Of a stretch of DNA of 64,000 nucleotides, positions 1 through 8,365 are shown piece by piece. This DNA is from Streptomyces cyaneofuscatus (GTDB lineage Bacteria > Actinomycetota > Actinomycetes > Streptomycetales > Streptomycetaceae): contig NZ_JOEM01000005.1 of NCBI RefSeq assembly GCF_000718135.1, positions 248,001-312,000 on the forward strand, written 5' to 3'. The notes under the pieces are model-generated. The model was not told where the DNA came from. It saw only the letters and a program-made list of their open reading frames with translations, and made no database searches. The stretch's first letter is position 1; the number at the start of each line of letters is the position of its first letter. The position numbers were made by a program, and so were the translations under genes.

Positions 1-260
1 GATGATCGTGGCGAGGGCGAACCCCTTGAACAGCAGGAGCCCCGAAAGGAACATGCGGCCATCGCGGCCATCACGGTCAGCCCGGAGACGAGCACCGCCC
101 GGCCGCTGGTGGCGGCGGCGATCCGCAGCGCGGTCTCGGCGTCCCGGCCCAGGGCGTCCTTGCCGTCCTCGGAGGGGAGGGGCGCGGCCAGGTCCCGTAC
201 CGCGCCGGTGTCGCCGGGGGCCCGCCCGCCCCAGCCGTCGGAACCCCCCTTCGCGAGGAG
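1..260 (-). pseudogene. Remnant of an MMPL-family membrane transporter, frameshifted and cut by the window edge
   Basis: The minus strand encodes MFLSGLLLFKGFALATII at 54..1, preceded in another frame by AETALRIAAATSGRAVLVSG and LTVMAAMA. Together these match the conserved transmembrane stretch of actinobacterial MMPL transporters. The two parts are separated by a -1 frameshift at about 55-57: after GCC only GC remains before ATG, where a Gly codon would be expected. Further upstream the same frame as the ALRI segment carries LAKGGSD and AVRDLAAPLPSEDGK, which resemble pieces of the N-terminal part and first extracytoplasmic loop of the family. They lie far too close to the transmembrane part, so internal deletions are likely. 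No start codon or ribosome site is evident. The remainder continues to the left of the window. The MMPL identity of the first 150 bases is well supported; the upstream fragments are only suggestive. Confidence 0.68.
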
Positions 261-397
261 CCGGCACGAGGTCCCGGGGTGGTGCTGGCTACACCCCCGG
301 GCGGGTGGCGTACCGGCTGCCGCCGCGGGGTGGGCGAGGGCGAGACTTGCAGCACGACGGGGGCCGGCTCGGGTCCCGTGAGGGGAGAGGGATCACG

Positions 398-1666
398 ATG
401 AACGCATTCGCGACACGGATACGGCCTCCGATGCTGGCGGCGGGACGAGGACTGGTCCTGTCGGTCTACGGGCTGGCGGTCTCCATCATCATGTTCGTCC
501 TCGCGGTGCTCTCGATCACCTTCATCCTGCTGGGCATCGGGGTGTTCACCACCCCCGTCGTGCTGGAAGGGGTGCGCCGCCACGCCAACCAGCGGCGGCT
601 GTGGGCGGCCGACTGGTCCGGCGTACGGATACCGGTGCCGTACCGCCCGTTCCCGCCGGATCTGCGGAAAGGCGTGACCGGGCAGGTGGAGCGGACCACG
701 CTGCTGCTGAAGGACCCGGCGACCTGGCGGGACCTCCAGTGGCTGCTGGTCGACATGACGGCCGGGACCGTGCTGGCCGTGGTGGCCGCAGGGCTGATGA
801 TCTACCCGATCGAGTCGGTGGTGCTGGCGGCCGGGCTGTGGCGGGCGTTCCAGGACGACCCGTACTGGTACGGGTTCGTGCCGGTGAGCAGCCAGCTCAC
901 GGGGCTGGTCGCCCTGGCGCTCGGCATCGCGCTCTTCCACCTCGGCCTGCGGGCCGCCGAGCCGGTGCTGCGGGCGCACTTCCTGCTGGCCCGCACGCTG
1001 CTGGCGCCGACGCCCGAGCAGACGCTGGCGCGGCGGGTGGACCGGCTCACCGAGACGCGGCACGAGGCGGTGGACACCGCCGCCTCCGAGCTGCGGCGCA
1101 TCGAGCGGGACCTGCACGACGGGGCGCAGGCGCGGCTGGTCGCGATGGGGATGAACCTGGGCACGATCGAGTCGCTCATCGAGAAGGACCCCGCGCAGGC
1201 GAAGAAGTTGCTGGCGACGGCCCGGGAGTCGTCGGCGGAGGCACTGACCGAGCTGCGTGACCTGGTCCGGGGCATCCACCCGCCGGTCCTCGCCGAACGG
1301 GGCCTCGGCGACGCGGTCAAGGCGCTGGCCCTGCGGCTGCCGGTGGCCACGGAGGTGACGGTGGAGCTGCCGGGACGGGCGGAGGCGTCGGTGGAGTCGG
1401 CGGCGTACTTCGCGGTGAGCGAGGCCCTGACCAATGCGGTGAAGCACGCCGACGGCGACCGGATCTGGGTGGACCTGCACCACGGCGAGGGGATGCTCCG
1501 GATCTCCGTGACGGACAACGGCGGGGGCGGTGCGCGGATCGGATCGGGCTCCGGTCTGAGCGGAATCGAACGGCGGCTCGGTACATTCGACGGCGTCCTG
1601 GCCGTCAGCAGCCCCGCGGGCGGCCCCACCATGGTCACCATGGAGCTGCCTTGCGCGTTGTCCTAG
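398..1666 (+). CDS. Sensor histidine kinase of the LuxR-partner (NarL/HisKA_3) class
   Basis: This 422-residue membrane kinase senses an unknown signal and phosphorylates the response regulator encoded by the next gene. Several hydrophobic segments in the first 200 residues form the membrane sensor part. The dimerization/phosphoacceptor helix contains ERDLHDGAQARLVAMGMNLG, with the likely phosphorylated histidine at about residue 240. The C-terminal HATPase domain shows EALTNAVKHA (N box), VTDNGGGG (G1) and GSGLSGIERRL (G2). The ATG at 398 is preceded by GGGGAGAGG and starts just before the first hydrophobic segment; the open frame further upstream is low-complexity Arg/Pro sequence and was rejected. 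The last 16 bases overlap the next gene, so the pair is translationally coupled. Confidence 0.93.
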   Translation: MNAFATRIRPPMLAAGRGLVLSVYGLAVSIIMFVLAVLSITFILLGIGVFTTPVVLEGVRRHANQRRLWAADWSGVRIPVPYRPFPPDLRKGVTGQVERTTLLLKDPATWRDLQWLLVDMTAGTVLAVVAAGLMIYPIESVVLAAGLWRAFQDDPYWYGFVPVSSQLTGLVALALGIALFHLGLRAAEPVLRAHFLLARTLLAPTPEQTLARRVDRLTETRHEAVDTAASELRRIERDLHDGAQARLVAMGMNLGTIESLIEKDPAQAKKLLATARESSAEALTELRDLVRGIHPPVLAERGLGDAVKALALRLPVATEVTVELPGRAEASVESAAYFAVSEALTNAVKHADGDRIWVDLHHGEGMLRISVTDNGGGGARIGSGSGLSGIERRLGTFDGVLAVSSPAGGPTMVTMELPCALS

Positions 1667-2298
1667 CCGAAGACCTCTTCCTGCTGCGCGACGGACTGGT
1701 GCGCATGCTGGAGGCGTACGGGTTCGAGATCGCCGCCGCCGTGGAGACCGGGCCCGAACTGAGCAAGGCCCTGGCCGAGTTGGAGCCGGATGTCGCGCTC
1801 GTCGACGTCCGGCTCCCGCCGTCCCACACGGACGAGGGGCTGCAATGCGCCCTGGCCGCCCGGCGGGCGCGGCCGGGGCTGCCGGTGCTGGTGCTCTCCC
1901 AGCACGTGGAGCAGTTGTACGCACGGGAGTTGCTGGCCGACGGCAACGGAGGCATCGGCTATCTGCTGAAGGACCGGGTCTTCGACGCGGACCAGTTCAT
2001 CGGCGCCGTACGGCGGGTGGCGGCGGGCGGCACGGCGATGGACCCGCAGGTGATCTCCCATCTCCTGTCGCGCCGTTCGCAGGACAAGCCGATGGGCGGC
2101 CTCACCCCGCGCGAGCGGGAGGTGATGGAGCTGGTGGCCCAGGGCCGGTCCAACACGGCGATCGCCGCCCAGCTGGTGATCACGGAGCGGGCGATCGCCA
2201 AGCACACGTCGAACATCTTCGGGAAGCTCGGCCTGCCGCCCTCGGACGACGACAACCGCCGCGTGCTGGCGGTGCTGGCCTATCTGGACCGCGGCTGA
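1651..2298 (+). CDS. Response regulator, NarL/FixJ (LuxR-type HTH) family
   Basis: This 215-residue protein is the cognate transcription factor of the upstream kinase. The receiver domain shows an acidic pair (E7, D8), the phosphoacceptor D52 in VALVDVRLP, and a conserved lysine in GYLLKDRV. A LuxR-type helix-turn-helix follows at the C-terminus (LTPREREVMELVAQGRSNTA, then a recognition helix around ERAIAKHTSNIFGKLGL). The start is a TTG inside the end of the kinase gene; GGAG lies six bases upstream, and the overlap implies coupled translation. The target genes are unknown. The neighbouring secreted DUF1996 gene and the lost transporter at the window edge are possible former or current targets, but nothing in the sequence proves this. 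Confidence 0.93.
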   Translation: MRVVLAEDLFLLRDGLVRMLEAYGFEIAAAVETGPELSKALAELEPDVALVDVRLPPSHTDEGLQCALAARRARPGLPVLVLSQHVEQLYARELLADGNGGIGYLLKDRVFDADQFIGAVRRVAAGGTAMDPQVISHLLSRRSQDKPMGGLTPREREVMELVAQGRSNTAIAAQLVITERAIAKHTSNIFGKLGLPPSDDDNRRVLAVLAYLDRG

Positions 2299-2457
2299 GC
2301 GCCGGGTTGCTGCCGTATTGACCTTGTTCGCACGGCAGTTGGGCATTCGGGACCGCTTTCCCGCTGGAGCTTCGCACGAATCGGCCGGGAGGCTGAACAG
2401 CGCGCCGGGGCCGCGCGTATGGGACGTCACGCTTCTCCCTCGAAGCAGAGGAGTCCC

Positions 2458-4095
2458 ATGCGACGCACAGCACGTACACCCCGTACGTCCCGCAAGAAAC
2501 GCTCAAGCCTGGCCAACCGGGCCATAGCCGCCTCCGCAGCCCTGATCCTGGGCGGGGGCGGGCTGGTGGCGGTCAATGTCTACGCCTCCGCGGGGGAAGG
2601 GCCGTCCGGATCACCGCCCACCACCCGGGCCCAGAACACGGGCCGCCAGATGTCCACCATCGACTGTCCCGATGCCGGTAACGAACTGCCCGACGTGCCC
2701 GAGCAGGCACGCCCCGAGGTCGACCGCGAGCTCGCCGCGATGGATACCCAGATCACCGATGCCTACCGGCAGTTCGCCGACCGGAAGGAGCAGATATCCC
2801 GGGACCCCGGGCTCGCCGAGAACGCCGTGCTCGGCCCGTTGCGGAACAAGCGGACGGCGAGTCTCGACCGCATCGGCATCGCGATCGGACGCGTCGGAGA
2901 GCGGCCTGCGGGGATCGAAGGCCTCGCCGGGTGCAGCCTCCGCGCCGACGACAGCGCCTCCGGCAACCCCGGCGGCGATGCGGGTGACGGCGGCAACAGC
3001 AGCAATGGCGGTGACGGCGGCAGCGGCGATGGTGGCCAGGACGACGGCCAGGGGCAGGACCAGGGCCAGAATCAAGGCCAGGGCGATGACCAGGGCCAAG
3101 GTGACAACCAAGGCCAGGGTGACAATCAGGGCCAGGGTGATGACCAGGGTCAGGGTGATGACCAAGGCAACGGCCAGGACCCCGGCCAGGGTCAGGGCGG
3201 TCAGGGCGGCAACGGGCCCGAGCCGTCCGATTTTGTCGACATCCAGTCCGTCCAGCCCAATGTCCAGCGCCCCCGCCAGCGCCGCGGCGCCTCCCGGGGC
3301 ACCTTCACCACCGACTGCGGCCGTAACGAGAACGGGAAGTTCAACCCGGACAACGTCATCGTCGCGCCCGGCGTGAGCAACGGCGCGCACCACATGCACG
3401 ATTACATCGGCAACCAGGCCAACGACGCCTTCGCCAGCGACGACGATCTGGCGAACGGCGCCACCACCTGCCGCAACCAGGGCGACCGGTCGACCTACTA
3501 CTGGCCCGTGCTGCGCCTGCAGAACGGGCAGGACGAGGCCGACGTCAACGCCGACGGCGGCGGCAAGGACCAGAACGTCGGCGAGATCCAGACGCCGTCC
3601 CAGGTGACCCTGAAGTTCGTCGGCTCCCCCGTCAGCAGGGTCACGGCCATGCCCCGCTTCCTGCGGATCATCACCGGGGACGCGAAGGCGTTCACCAACG
3701 GCGACGCCAACGCCAACGCCTCCTGGAGCTGCACCGGCTTCGAGGACCGGCAGCTGAAGGACAAGTACCCGATCTGCCCCGAGGGCAGTCAGGTGGTCCG
3801 TACGTTCGCCTTCCAGAACTGCTGGGACGGGCAGAACACCGACAGCGCCAACCACCGCACCCATGTGGCGTTCGCGCAGCCGAACGGGCGGTGCCCGAAC
3901 GGGTTCCGGGCGGTTCCGCAGCTCGTCCAGCGGATCGTGTACGACGTGCCGCCGGGGCCCGGCTTCGCCGTCGACTCCTTCCCCGAGCAGCTGCACAAGC
4001 CGATCACCGACCACGGTGACTTCATCAACGTCTTCGACCAGAGGCTGATGAAGAAGATGGTGCGGTGCATCAACGACGGGCGCAGGTGCCGCTGA
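2458..4095 (+). CDS. Secreted DUF1996 domain protein with a Gly/Gln/Asp-rich repeat linker
   Basis: The product is 545 residues. It has an Arg/Lys-rich N-terminus followed by a hydrophobic signal segment ([20 protein letters not shown]) and is predicted to be exported. Residues about 50-170 form a small acidic helical region. About 196-255 is a low-complexity stretch of repeated [12 protein letters not shown] units. The C-terminal 250 residues match DUF1996: a start such as [19 protein letters not shown], then [14 protein letters not shown], and several cysteines suited to disulfides. Proteins of this domain are common, secreted and of unknown function in streptomycetes and fungi. The ATG at 2458 has GAGGAG at a good distance; an in-frame ATG 39 bases upstream has no ribosome site. 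A strong hairpin follows the stop. Confidence 0.85.
   Translation: MRRTARTPRTSRKKRSSLANRAIAASAALILGGGGLVAVNVYASAGEGPSGSPPTTRAQNTGRQMSTIDCPDAGNELPDVPEQARPEVDRELAAMDTQITDAYRQFADRKEQISRDPGLAENAVLGPLRNKRTASLDRIGIAIGRVGERPAGIEGLAGCSLRADDSASGNPGGDAGDGGNSSNGGDGGSGDGGQDDGQGQDQGQNQGQGDDQGQGDNQGQGDNQGQGDDQGQGDDQGNGQDPGQGQGGQGGNGPEPSDFVDIQSVQPNVQRPRQRRGASRGTFTTDCGRNENGKFNPDNVIVAPGVSNGAHHMHDYIGNQANDAFASDDDLANGATTCRNQGDRSTYYWPVLRLQNGQDEADVNADGGGKDQNVGEIQTPSQVTLKFVGSPVSRVTAMPRFLRIITGDAKAFTNGDANANASWSCTGFEDRQLKDKYPICPEGSQVVRTFAFQNCWDGQNTDSANHRTHVAFAQPNGRCPNGFRAVPQLVQRIVYDVPPGPGFAVDSFPEQLHKPITDHGDFINVFDQRLMKKMVRCINDGRRCR
3044..3211 (+). repeat. Coding minisatellite: CAGGGCCAGGGTGA-type tandem repeats
   Basis: About eleven imperfect tandem units of 12-18 bases (variants of GACCAGGGCCAGGGT and GACAATCAGGGC) encode the Gln-Gly-Asp linker of the DUF1996 protein. 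All unit lengths are multiples of three, so copy-number changes would keep the frame. Confidence 0.9.
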
Positions 4096-4124
4096 TACGG
4101 CCCTGAGACACCTGGGACACCCGA

Positions 4125-4164
4125 GGGGGCCGGTGCCGGTGATTCGGCACCGGCACCGGCCCCC
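4125..4164. terminator. 17-bp perfect hairpin, bidirectional terminator
   Basis: The arms 4125-4141 and 4148-4164 are perfectly complementary (GGGGGCCGGTGCCGGTG and its reverse complement) with a 6-nt loop. The hairpin sits between the convergent DUF1996 gene and lipoprotein gene and can serve both. There is no U-tract, as usual for streptomycete terminators. Confidence 0.88.
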
Positions 4165-4193
4165 GTAAGGCCCGTCCCCCTCGACCTGCGCGG

Positions 4194-4691
4194 TCAGCTC
4201 CCGTGGTGACCGGAGTGCCCTTCCTCGCTCCCCCCATCCCCGCTCTCCCCCGAGTGGTGCGGCGAGGCGGTCTCCACCGTCCCCCCGAGCCGGCCGCGCA
4301 GCGCCGCGACCACCTTCGCGTCACCGACGGCGACCCAGCGCCGGCCGACGAGGTACGAACCGCCGTAGTCCTTGGCCTCGTTGATCCACTCGCGCTGGCC
4401 GCGGTCGGTCGCGAAGGTGGTCAGTACGTAACGCCCGTTCGAGGTCTTGCAGTTGGCCTGCCGGAGCTCCTGGGCGTCGGTCTGTACGTTGGGTTCGCAG
4501 CCGGCCTTCTCGGCCAGCTGCTCCAGGGTTCCCGTCGCGGTCGGCGGTGCCGAGGGACGGTCACTCCCGGGGCCGTCGGCCGCGTTCTGTTTGCCGTCCG
4601 CGCTGCACCCGCTCAGGAGCAGCAGCGCTGCCAGGAGGGTGCCCGCGGCCCGGGGGCCGGCTCCGCGTCGCCATTCCGGTTCTGTCGCCAT
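4194..4691 (-). CDS. Small secreted lipoprotein, function unknown
   Basis: This 165-residue protein begins with a basic segment, then a hydrophobic core ending in the lipobox LLSGC, so it should be lipidated and exported. The mature part opens with a Ser/Pro/Gly linker, has two cysteines (AGCEPN and QANCKT) that may form a disulfide, and a compact domain with YVLTTF and YLVGRRWVAVG. The C-terminus is His/Gly/Glu-rich (HSGESGDGG, GHSGHHGS) and could bind metal. The ATG at 4691 has AGGA upstream; a GTG at 4706 is an alternative. It lies 27 bases downstream of the methyltransferase gene on the same strand, probably one transcript. Confidence 0.75.
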   Translation of the reverse strand: MATEPEWRRGAGPRAAGTLLAALLLLSGCSADGKQNAADGPGSDRPSAPPTATGTLEQLAEKAGCEPNVQTDAQELRQANCKTSNGRYVLTTFATDRGQREWINEAKDYGGSYLVGRRWVAVGDAKVVAALRGRLGGTVETASPHHSGESGDGGSEEGHSGHHGS

Positions 4692-4718
4692 CGGCCCATC
4701 CTGCACCCAAAACCGGTC

Positions 4719-5489
4719 TCAGGTACGGGTGACGGCCAGGCTCGTCACATAGGCCTCCCGGACCATCCCTCCGGGGAACGCGGCGGCCAGCAGGGCGCGT
4801 TCGCGCTCCAGCACAGGCTCCGCCACCGCCCGGTCCGCGACCAGGAAGATGGAGTGGCTGGCGAGGTTGGCCAGGTGGACGTCGAGCGTCACCTCACGGC
4901 TCCACTCCACCTGCCGGGTGCGGAAGTCGACCCCGGCGGGGAGCTCGGCCCGGAGCCGCGCGTCGGGATCGTACGCCGCCACGTGCTGGTCCTCCTGGCC
5001 CTCACCGAAGGCGTCCAGCACCCGCCGCCGCTGCTCGCCGATCCACGCCACGCGCGGGTCGGAGTCGTTCCACCACAGGGCGAGCGCCCCGCCGGGCCGC
5101 AGGACGCGGCGCGCCTCGGGGACCGAGCGGGCGGGGTCGGTCCAGTGCCAGGACTGGGCGTACGTGATCAGGTCCAGCGCCCCGGTCCGCAGCGGCAGCC
5201 GGTTGCCGTCACCCCGGACCACGGGCACGTGCGGCAGCCCCCGGCGGAGCTGCGCGGCCATCCCGTCGCCCGGCTCCACCGCCACCGCCCGGGCGCCCCG
5301 GCCGTCCAGCAGGGCGGTGGAGATACCGGTGCCGGCCCCGACGTCCGCGACCCGGGCTCCGGCCAGCGGGCGGCCGGACAGCTCCTCGATCGCGTCCAGC
5401 AGGGCGGGCGGGTAGGAGGGGCGGCTGGCGGCGTAGGAGGCGGCCACCGCGTCGAACGAGCGGGCACGGGCCGAGTTCGTCGTCGTCAT
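4719..5489 (-). CDS. Class I SAM-dependent methyltransferase
   Basis: This 256-residue enzyme should transfer a methyl group from S-adenosylmethionine to an unidentified small molecule. Motif I is clear in ARVADVGAGTGISTALL, the acidic ribose-binding residue follows in AVAVEPGDGM, and motif III lies near RVLRPGGALALWW. The sequence SYAASRPSYPPALLDAI before motif I is typical of the Methyltransf_11 subgroup that includes many small-molecule methylases of streptomycetes. The ATG at 5489 was chosen because it precedes the conserved FDAVAASYAASRP segment; the longer reading to 5546 adds residues with no family match. It is divergent from the hydrolase gene at 5585 and probably co-transcribed with the lipoprotein. 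Confidence 0.85.
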   Translation of the reverse strand: MTTTNSARARSFDAVAASYAASRPSYPPALLDAIEELSGRPLAGARVADVGAGTGISTALLDGRGARAVAVEPGDGMAAQLRRGLPHVPVVRGDGNRLPLRTGALDLITYAQSWHWTDPARSVPEARRVLRPGGALALWWNDSDPRVAWIGEQRRRVLDAFGEGQEDQHVAAYDPDARLRAELPAGVDFRTRQVEWSREVTLDVHLANLASHSIFLVADRAVAEPVLERERALLAAAFPGGMVREAYVTSLAVTRT

Positions 5490-5584
5490 GCCTTCATCAT
5501 GGCCCGGCCCCTTCCCGTGCGGGACGGCGGGGAAATCCGTGCACACCTCTGGTCCCCCCGGGTACCCGTCAGTACATTGACACC

Positions 5585-6490
5585 ATGTCTAACACGCAGC
5601 CAGCGGCGGTCGCGTCGGAGCGGACGACGCTCAAGGCCCGCAAGGTCTCCTTCGCCTGGGAGAAGACCCCCCTGCACTGGGTGCCGGGCGACCCCTTCAC
5701 CACGCACACCATCAACGTGCTCCACCTGCTCCTCCCGGCCGGGGAGCGCTGGTTCATCCATGTGTACCGGCAGATCCTCCCGTACATCCATGACGAGCAA
5801 CTCCGTGAGGACGTCGTCGGGTTCATCGGGCAGGAGGCCGTGCACTCGCAGGCACACGACGATGTGCTGCCGCACATGCGGGAGTTGGGGCTCGACCCGA
5901 CGCCGTACACCGCGCAGGTCGACTGGTTCTTCGAGAAGCTGCTCGGGGACCGGACGCTGCCGCCGGGGCGGCCGTCGCAGTGGTGGCTGATGGAGCGGGT
6001 GGCGATGATCGCTGCGATCGAGCACTACACCGCCTTCCTCGGCGACTGGATCCTCAACGCCGAGGCGCTGGACCGCAAGGGCGCCGATCCGACCATGCTG
6101 GACCTGCTGCGCTGGCACGGGGCGGAGGAGGTGGAGCACCGGTCGGTGGCGTTCGAGGTGTTCATGCATGTCGACGGCGGCTACCGCAGGCGGGTGCGGA
6201 CCTGGGCGGCGGCCTTCTCGGCGCTGGTCTTCCTCTGGCAGCGCGGGACCCGGTTCTTCATGGAGAACGACCCGAGCCTGCTGGACGGGAAGGCTTCGTT
6301 CAAGGCGTTCCACGCCAGCGGGAAGGAGGGGACGCTGCCCAGCACGGGCGCGATCCTGCGGTCCATCCCCAGCTACCTCAGCCGGTCGTACCACCCCTCC
6401 CAGGAGGGCAGCACGGCCCAGGCCGTCGACTACCTCGCCCACTCGCCCGCGGCGCTCGCCGCCGAGGCCCGTACGACGGGAACGTCCTGA
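5585..6490 (+). CDS. Ferritin-like 'predicted metal-dependent hydrolase' (PF10118 type)
   Basis: The 301-residue product belongs to the COG3687/PF10118 family. It carries Glu and His residues spaced as in helical diiron proteins: ERWFIHVYRQ, GQEAVHSQAHDDV, AAIEHYTAFLGDW and WHGAEEVEHRSVAFEVF. The family is annotated as hydrolase, but no member chemistry is certain to me, and the ligand pattern suits an oxygen-activating diiron site. The gene is followed after 3 bases by a flavin/[2Fe-2S] reductase gene, which fits an oxygenase needing electrons. No ribosome site is seen; TACATT lies six bases before the ATG, so a leaderless mRNA is possible. Confidence 0.85.
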   Translation: MSNTQPAAVASERTTLKARKVSFAWEKTPLHWVPGDPFTTHTINVLHLLLPAGERWFIHVYRQILPYIHDEQLREDVVGFIGQEAVHSQAHDDVLPHMRELGLDPTPYTAQVDWFFEKLLGDRTLPPGRPSQWWLMERVAMIAAIEHYTAFLGDWILNAEALDRKGADPTMLDLLRWHGAEEVEHRSVAFEVFMHVDGGYRRRVRTWAAAFSALVFLWQRGTRFFMENDPSLLDGKASFKAFHASGKEGTLPSTGAILRSIPSYLSRSYHPSQEGSTAQAVDYLAHSPAALAAEARTTGTS

Positions 6491-6493
6491 CCC

Positions 6494-7579
6494 ATGGCCC
6501 TGCCCCGTCTGCGTACCGTCGCCGTTGTCGCCGGCGCCGCCCTGCTCACCCGCCGGGCGCTGCGCCGCCGGATCGCCCGGTCCCCGCTGTGGCCGATGCC
6601 CGCGCTGCCGGAGCCGATCTCCGGTCACCCGCAGCGGCGGGCCACCAGCATTCGCCGGCTGCTCATCACCGAGCGGGCTTCCGTCGCCGAGGGCGTCGTA
6701 CAACTGCGCCTGGAGGGTACCGCGTTGCCGCGCTGGCAGCCGGGTGCCCACCTCGACCTCGTCCTGCCCTCGGGGCTCGTGCGGCAGTACTCGCTCTGCG
6801 GCGATCCGGACGACCCCGGTACGTACACGGTCGCGACCCGGCTGGTGGAGGACGGGCGGGGCGGGTCCCGTGAGGTGCACGAGCAGTTCCAGGAGGGCGT
6901 GGAGATCGAGGTGCGCGGGCCGCGCAACCGGTTCCCGCTGGTCGAGGCGGAGGCGTACGTCTTCGTCGCGGGCGGGATCGGGATCACCCCGATCCTGCCG
7001 ATGCTGCGCTCGCTGGCCGCGCGGGGGGCCGACTGGCGACTGCTGTACGGGGGGCGATCGCGGGGGTCGATGCCGTTCCTGGACGAGATCGAGAAGCTCG
7101 GTGCCGAGGGCGGGCGGGTGACCGTGGTCGCGCAGGACGAGGCCGGGCATCCGGATGCCGTCGCCGCGCTGGCGGACATCGCGCCCGGCACGGCCGTCTA
7201 CTGCTGCGGGCCCGAGCCCCTGATGGCCGCCGTCACGGCCGCGCTCCCCTCAGGCTGCACCTTGCACTTGGAGCGGTTCTCCGCCGCGACGGCCGACGCG
7301 GTGGGTGCGGTGGACTCTTCCGCCTTCGAGGTGGAGCTGCACCGCAGCGGGCGGACCGTGCAGGTCGCCGCCGGGCAGTCGGTGCTGGCAGCCGTCCGCG
7401 AGGAGCTGCCCCATGTCTCGTACTCCTGCGAGCAGGGCTTCTGCGGGACCTGCCAACAGCGCGTCCTGGAAGGCGAGATCGACCACCGGGACGAGCTGCT
7501 GACCGACGACGAGCGCGGCGACTCGATGCTGATCTGCGTCTCGCGCTGCCGGGGCGGGCGGCTGGTGCTGGACCTGTAG
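6494..7579 (+). CDS. Phthalate-dioxygenase-reductase-type oxidoreductase (FMN, NAD, plant-type [2Fe-2S])
   Basis: This 361-residue protein should pass electrons from NAD(P)H through flavin to a C-terminal [2Fe-2S] ferredoxin domain and on to a partner. A short hydrophobic N-terminus (VAVVAGAALL) could be a membrane anchor. The flavin domain contains RQYSLCGDPDD, the nucleotide domain VFVAGGIGITPILPMLRSLA and YCCGPEPLMAAV. The cluster ligands are C312, C317, C320 and C348 in CEQGFCGTCQQRVL and MLICVSRC. The upstream diiron-like protein ends 3 bases before, so the two are co-translated and are probably reductase and terminal component of one system. Confidence 0.93.
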   Translation: MALPRLRTVAVVAGAALLTRRALRRRIARSPLWPMPALPEPISGHPQRRATSIRRLLITERASVAEGVVQLRLEGTALPRWQPGAHLDLVLPSGLVRQYSLCGDPDDPGTYTVATRLVEDGRGGSREVHEQFQEGVEIEVRGPRNRFPLVEAEAYVFVAGGIGITPILPMLRSLAARGADWRLLYGGRSRGSMPFLDEIEKLGAEGGRVTVVAQDEAGHPDAVAALADIAPGTAVYCCGPEPLMAAVTAALPSGCTLHLERFSAATADAVGAVDSSAFEVELHRSGRTVQVAAGQSVLAAVREELPHVSYSCEQGFCGTCQQRVLEGEIDHRDELLTDDERGDSMLICVSRCRGGRLVLDL

Positions 7580-7614
7580 AAGCCACGCAGCCGCGCCCCG
7601 GTTAGGCTGTCCGG

Positions 7615-8352
7615 ATGACGACCGGGGTACGGCGCAGGATGGGCGTCGATGAGCGCAGGCAGCAACTGATCGGCGTGGCACTGGACTTGTTCAGCCGGCG
7701 CTCCCCCGAGGATGTGTCGATCGACGAGATCGCCGCCGCCGCGGGCATCTCACGGCCGCTGGTCTACCACTACTTCCCGGGCAAGCAGAGCCTCTACGAG
7801 GCGGCGCTGCGGCGGGCGGCCGACGAGTTGGCCGCCCGCTTCCTGGAGCCCCTCGAAGGGCCCCTGGGCGCACGGCTGTTGCGGGTGATGGGGCGGTTCT
7901 TCGACTTCGTCGACGAGCACGGGCCGGGCTTCTCGGCGCTGATGCGCGGCGGCCCGGCCGTCGGCTCGTCCACGGCCAACGCCATGATCGACGGGGTGCG
8001 GCAGGCCGCGTACGAGCAGATCATCACCCACCTGGGGGTGGAAGACCCGCCCGCCCGACTGGAGTTGGTGGTCCGCTCCTGGGTCTCGCTCGCCGAGTCG
8101 ACCGCGCTGATCTGGCTGGACGGGCGGCGCATCCCGCGCGAGGAGCTGGAGATCCAGCTCGTGCACGACTTCGCCGCGCTGGCCGCCGTCAGCGCCGCGT
8201 ACGACCAGGAGATGGCGGGCATCGTACTGCGGGTGCTCTCCCAGGAGCCGGTGGAGGGCCCGTTCGGGGACCTGCTGAGCCGGCTCTCCGCCCTCGCCCC
8301 CGCCGTACCGGCCGTCCCGGCACAGCGGCTGCCCCGCGACGAAAGCCGCTGA
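7615..8352 (+). CDS. TetR-family transcriptional regulator
   Basis: The 245-residue protein has an N-terminal TetR helix-turn-helix (VSIDEIAAAAGISRPLVYHYF, then PGKQSLYEAALRRA) and a helical ligand domain for an unknown effector. TAGGCT ends six bases before the ATG, which suits a -10 box of a leaderless transcript. The gene lies 35 bases after the reductase gene on the same strand and may control that hydrolase-reductase pair. It converges with the DUF2470 gene, 13 bases apart. Confidence 0.9.
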   Translation: MTTGVRRRMGVDERRQQLIGVALDLFSRRSPEDVSIDEIAAAAGISRPLVYHYFPGKQSLYEAALRRAADELAARFLEPLEGPLGARLLRVMGRFFDFVDEHGPGFSALMRGGPAVGSSTANAMIDGVRQAAYEQIITHLGVEDPPARLELVVRSWVSLAESTALIWLDGRRIPREELEIQLVHDFAALAAVSAAYDQEMAGIVLRVLSQEPVEGPFGDLLSRLSALAPAVPAVPAQRLPRDESR

Positions 8353-8365
8353 GCCGACAACACCC

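Noticed and set aside
2..397. N-terminal extension of the histidine kinase in the same frame
   Set aside because: The extension is Arg/Pro low-complexity sequence. The ATG at 398 has a good ribosome site just ahead of the membrane part.
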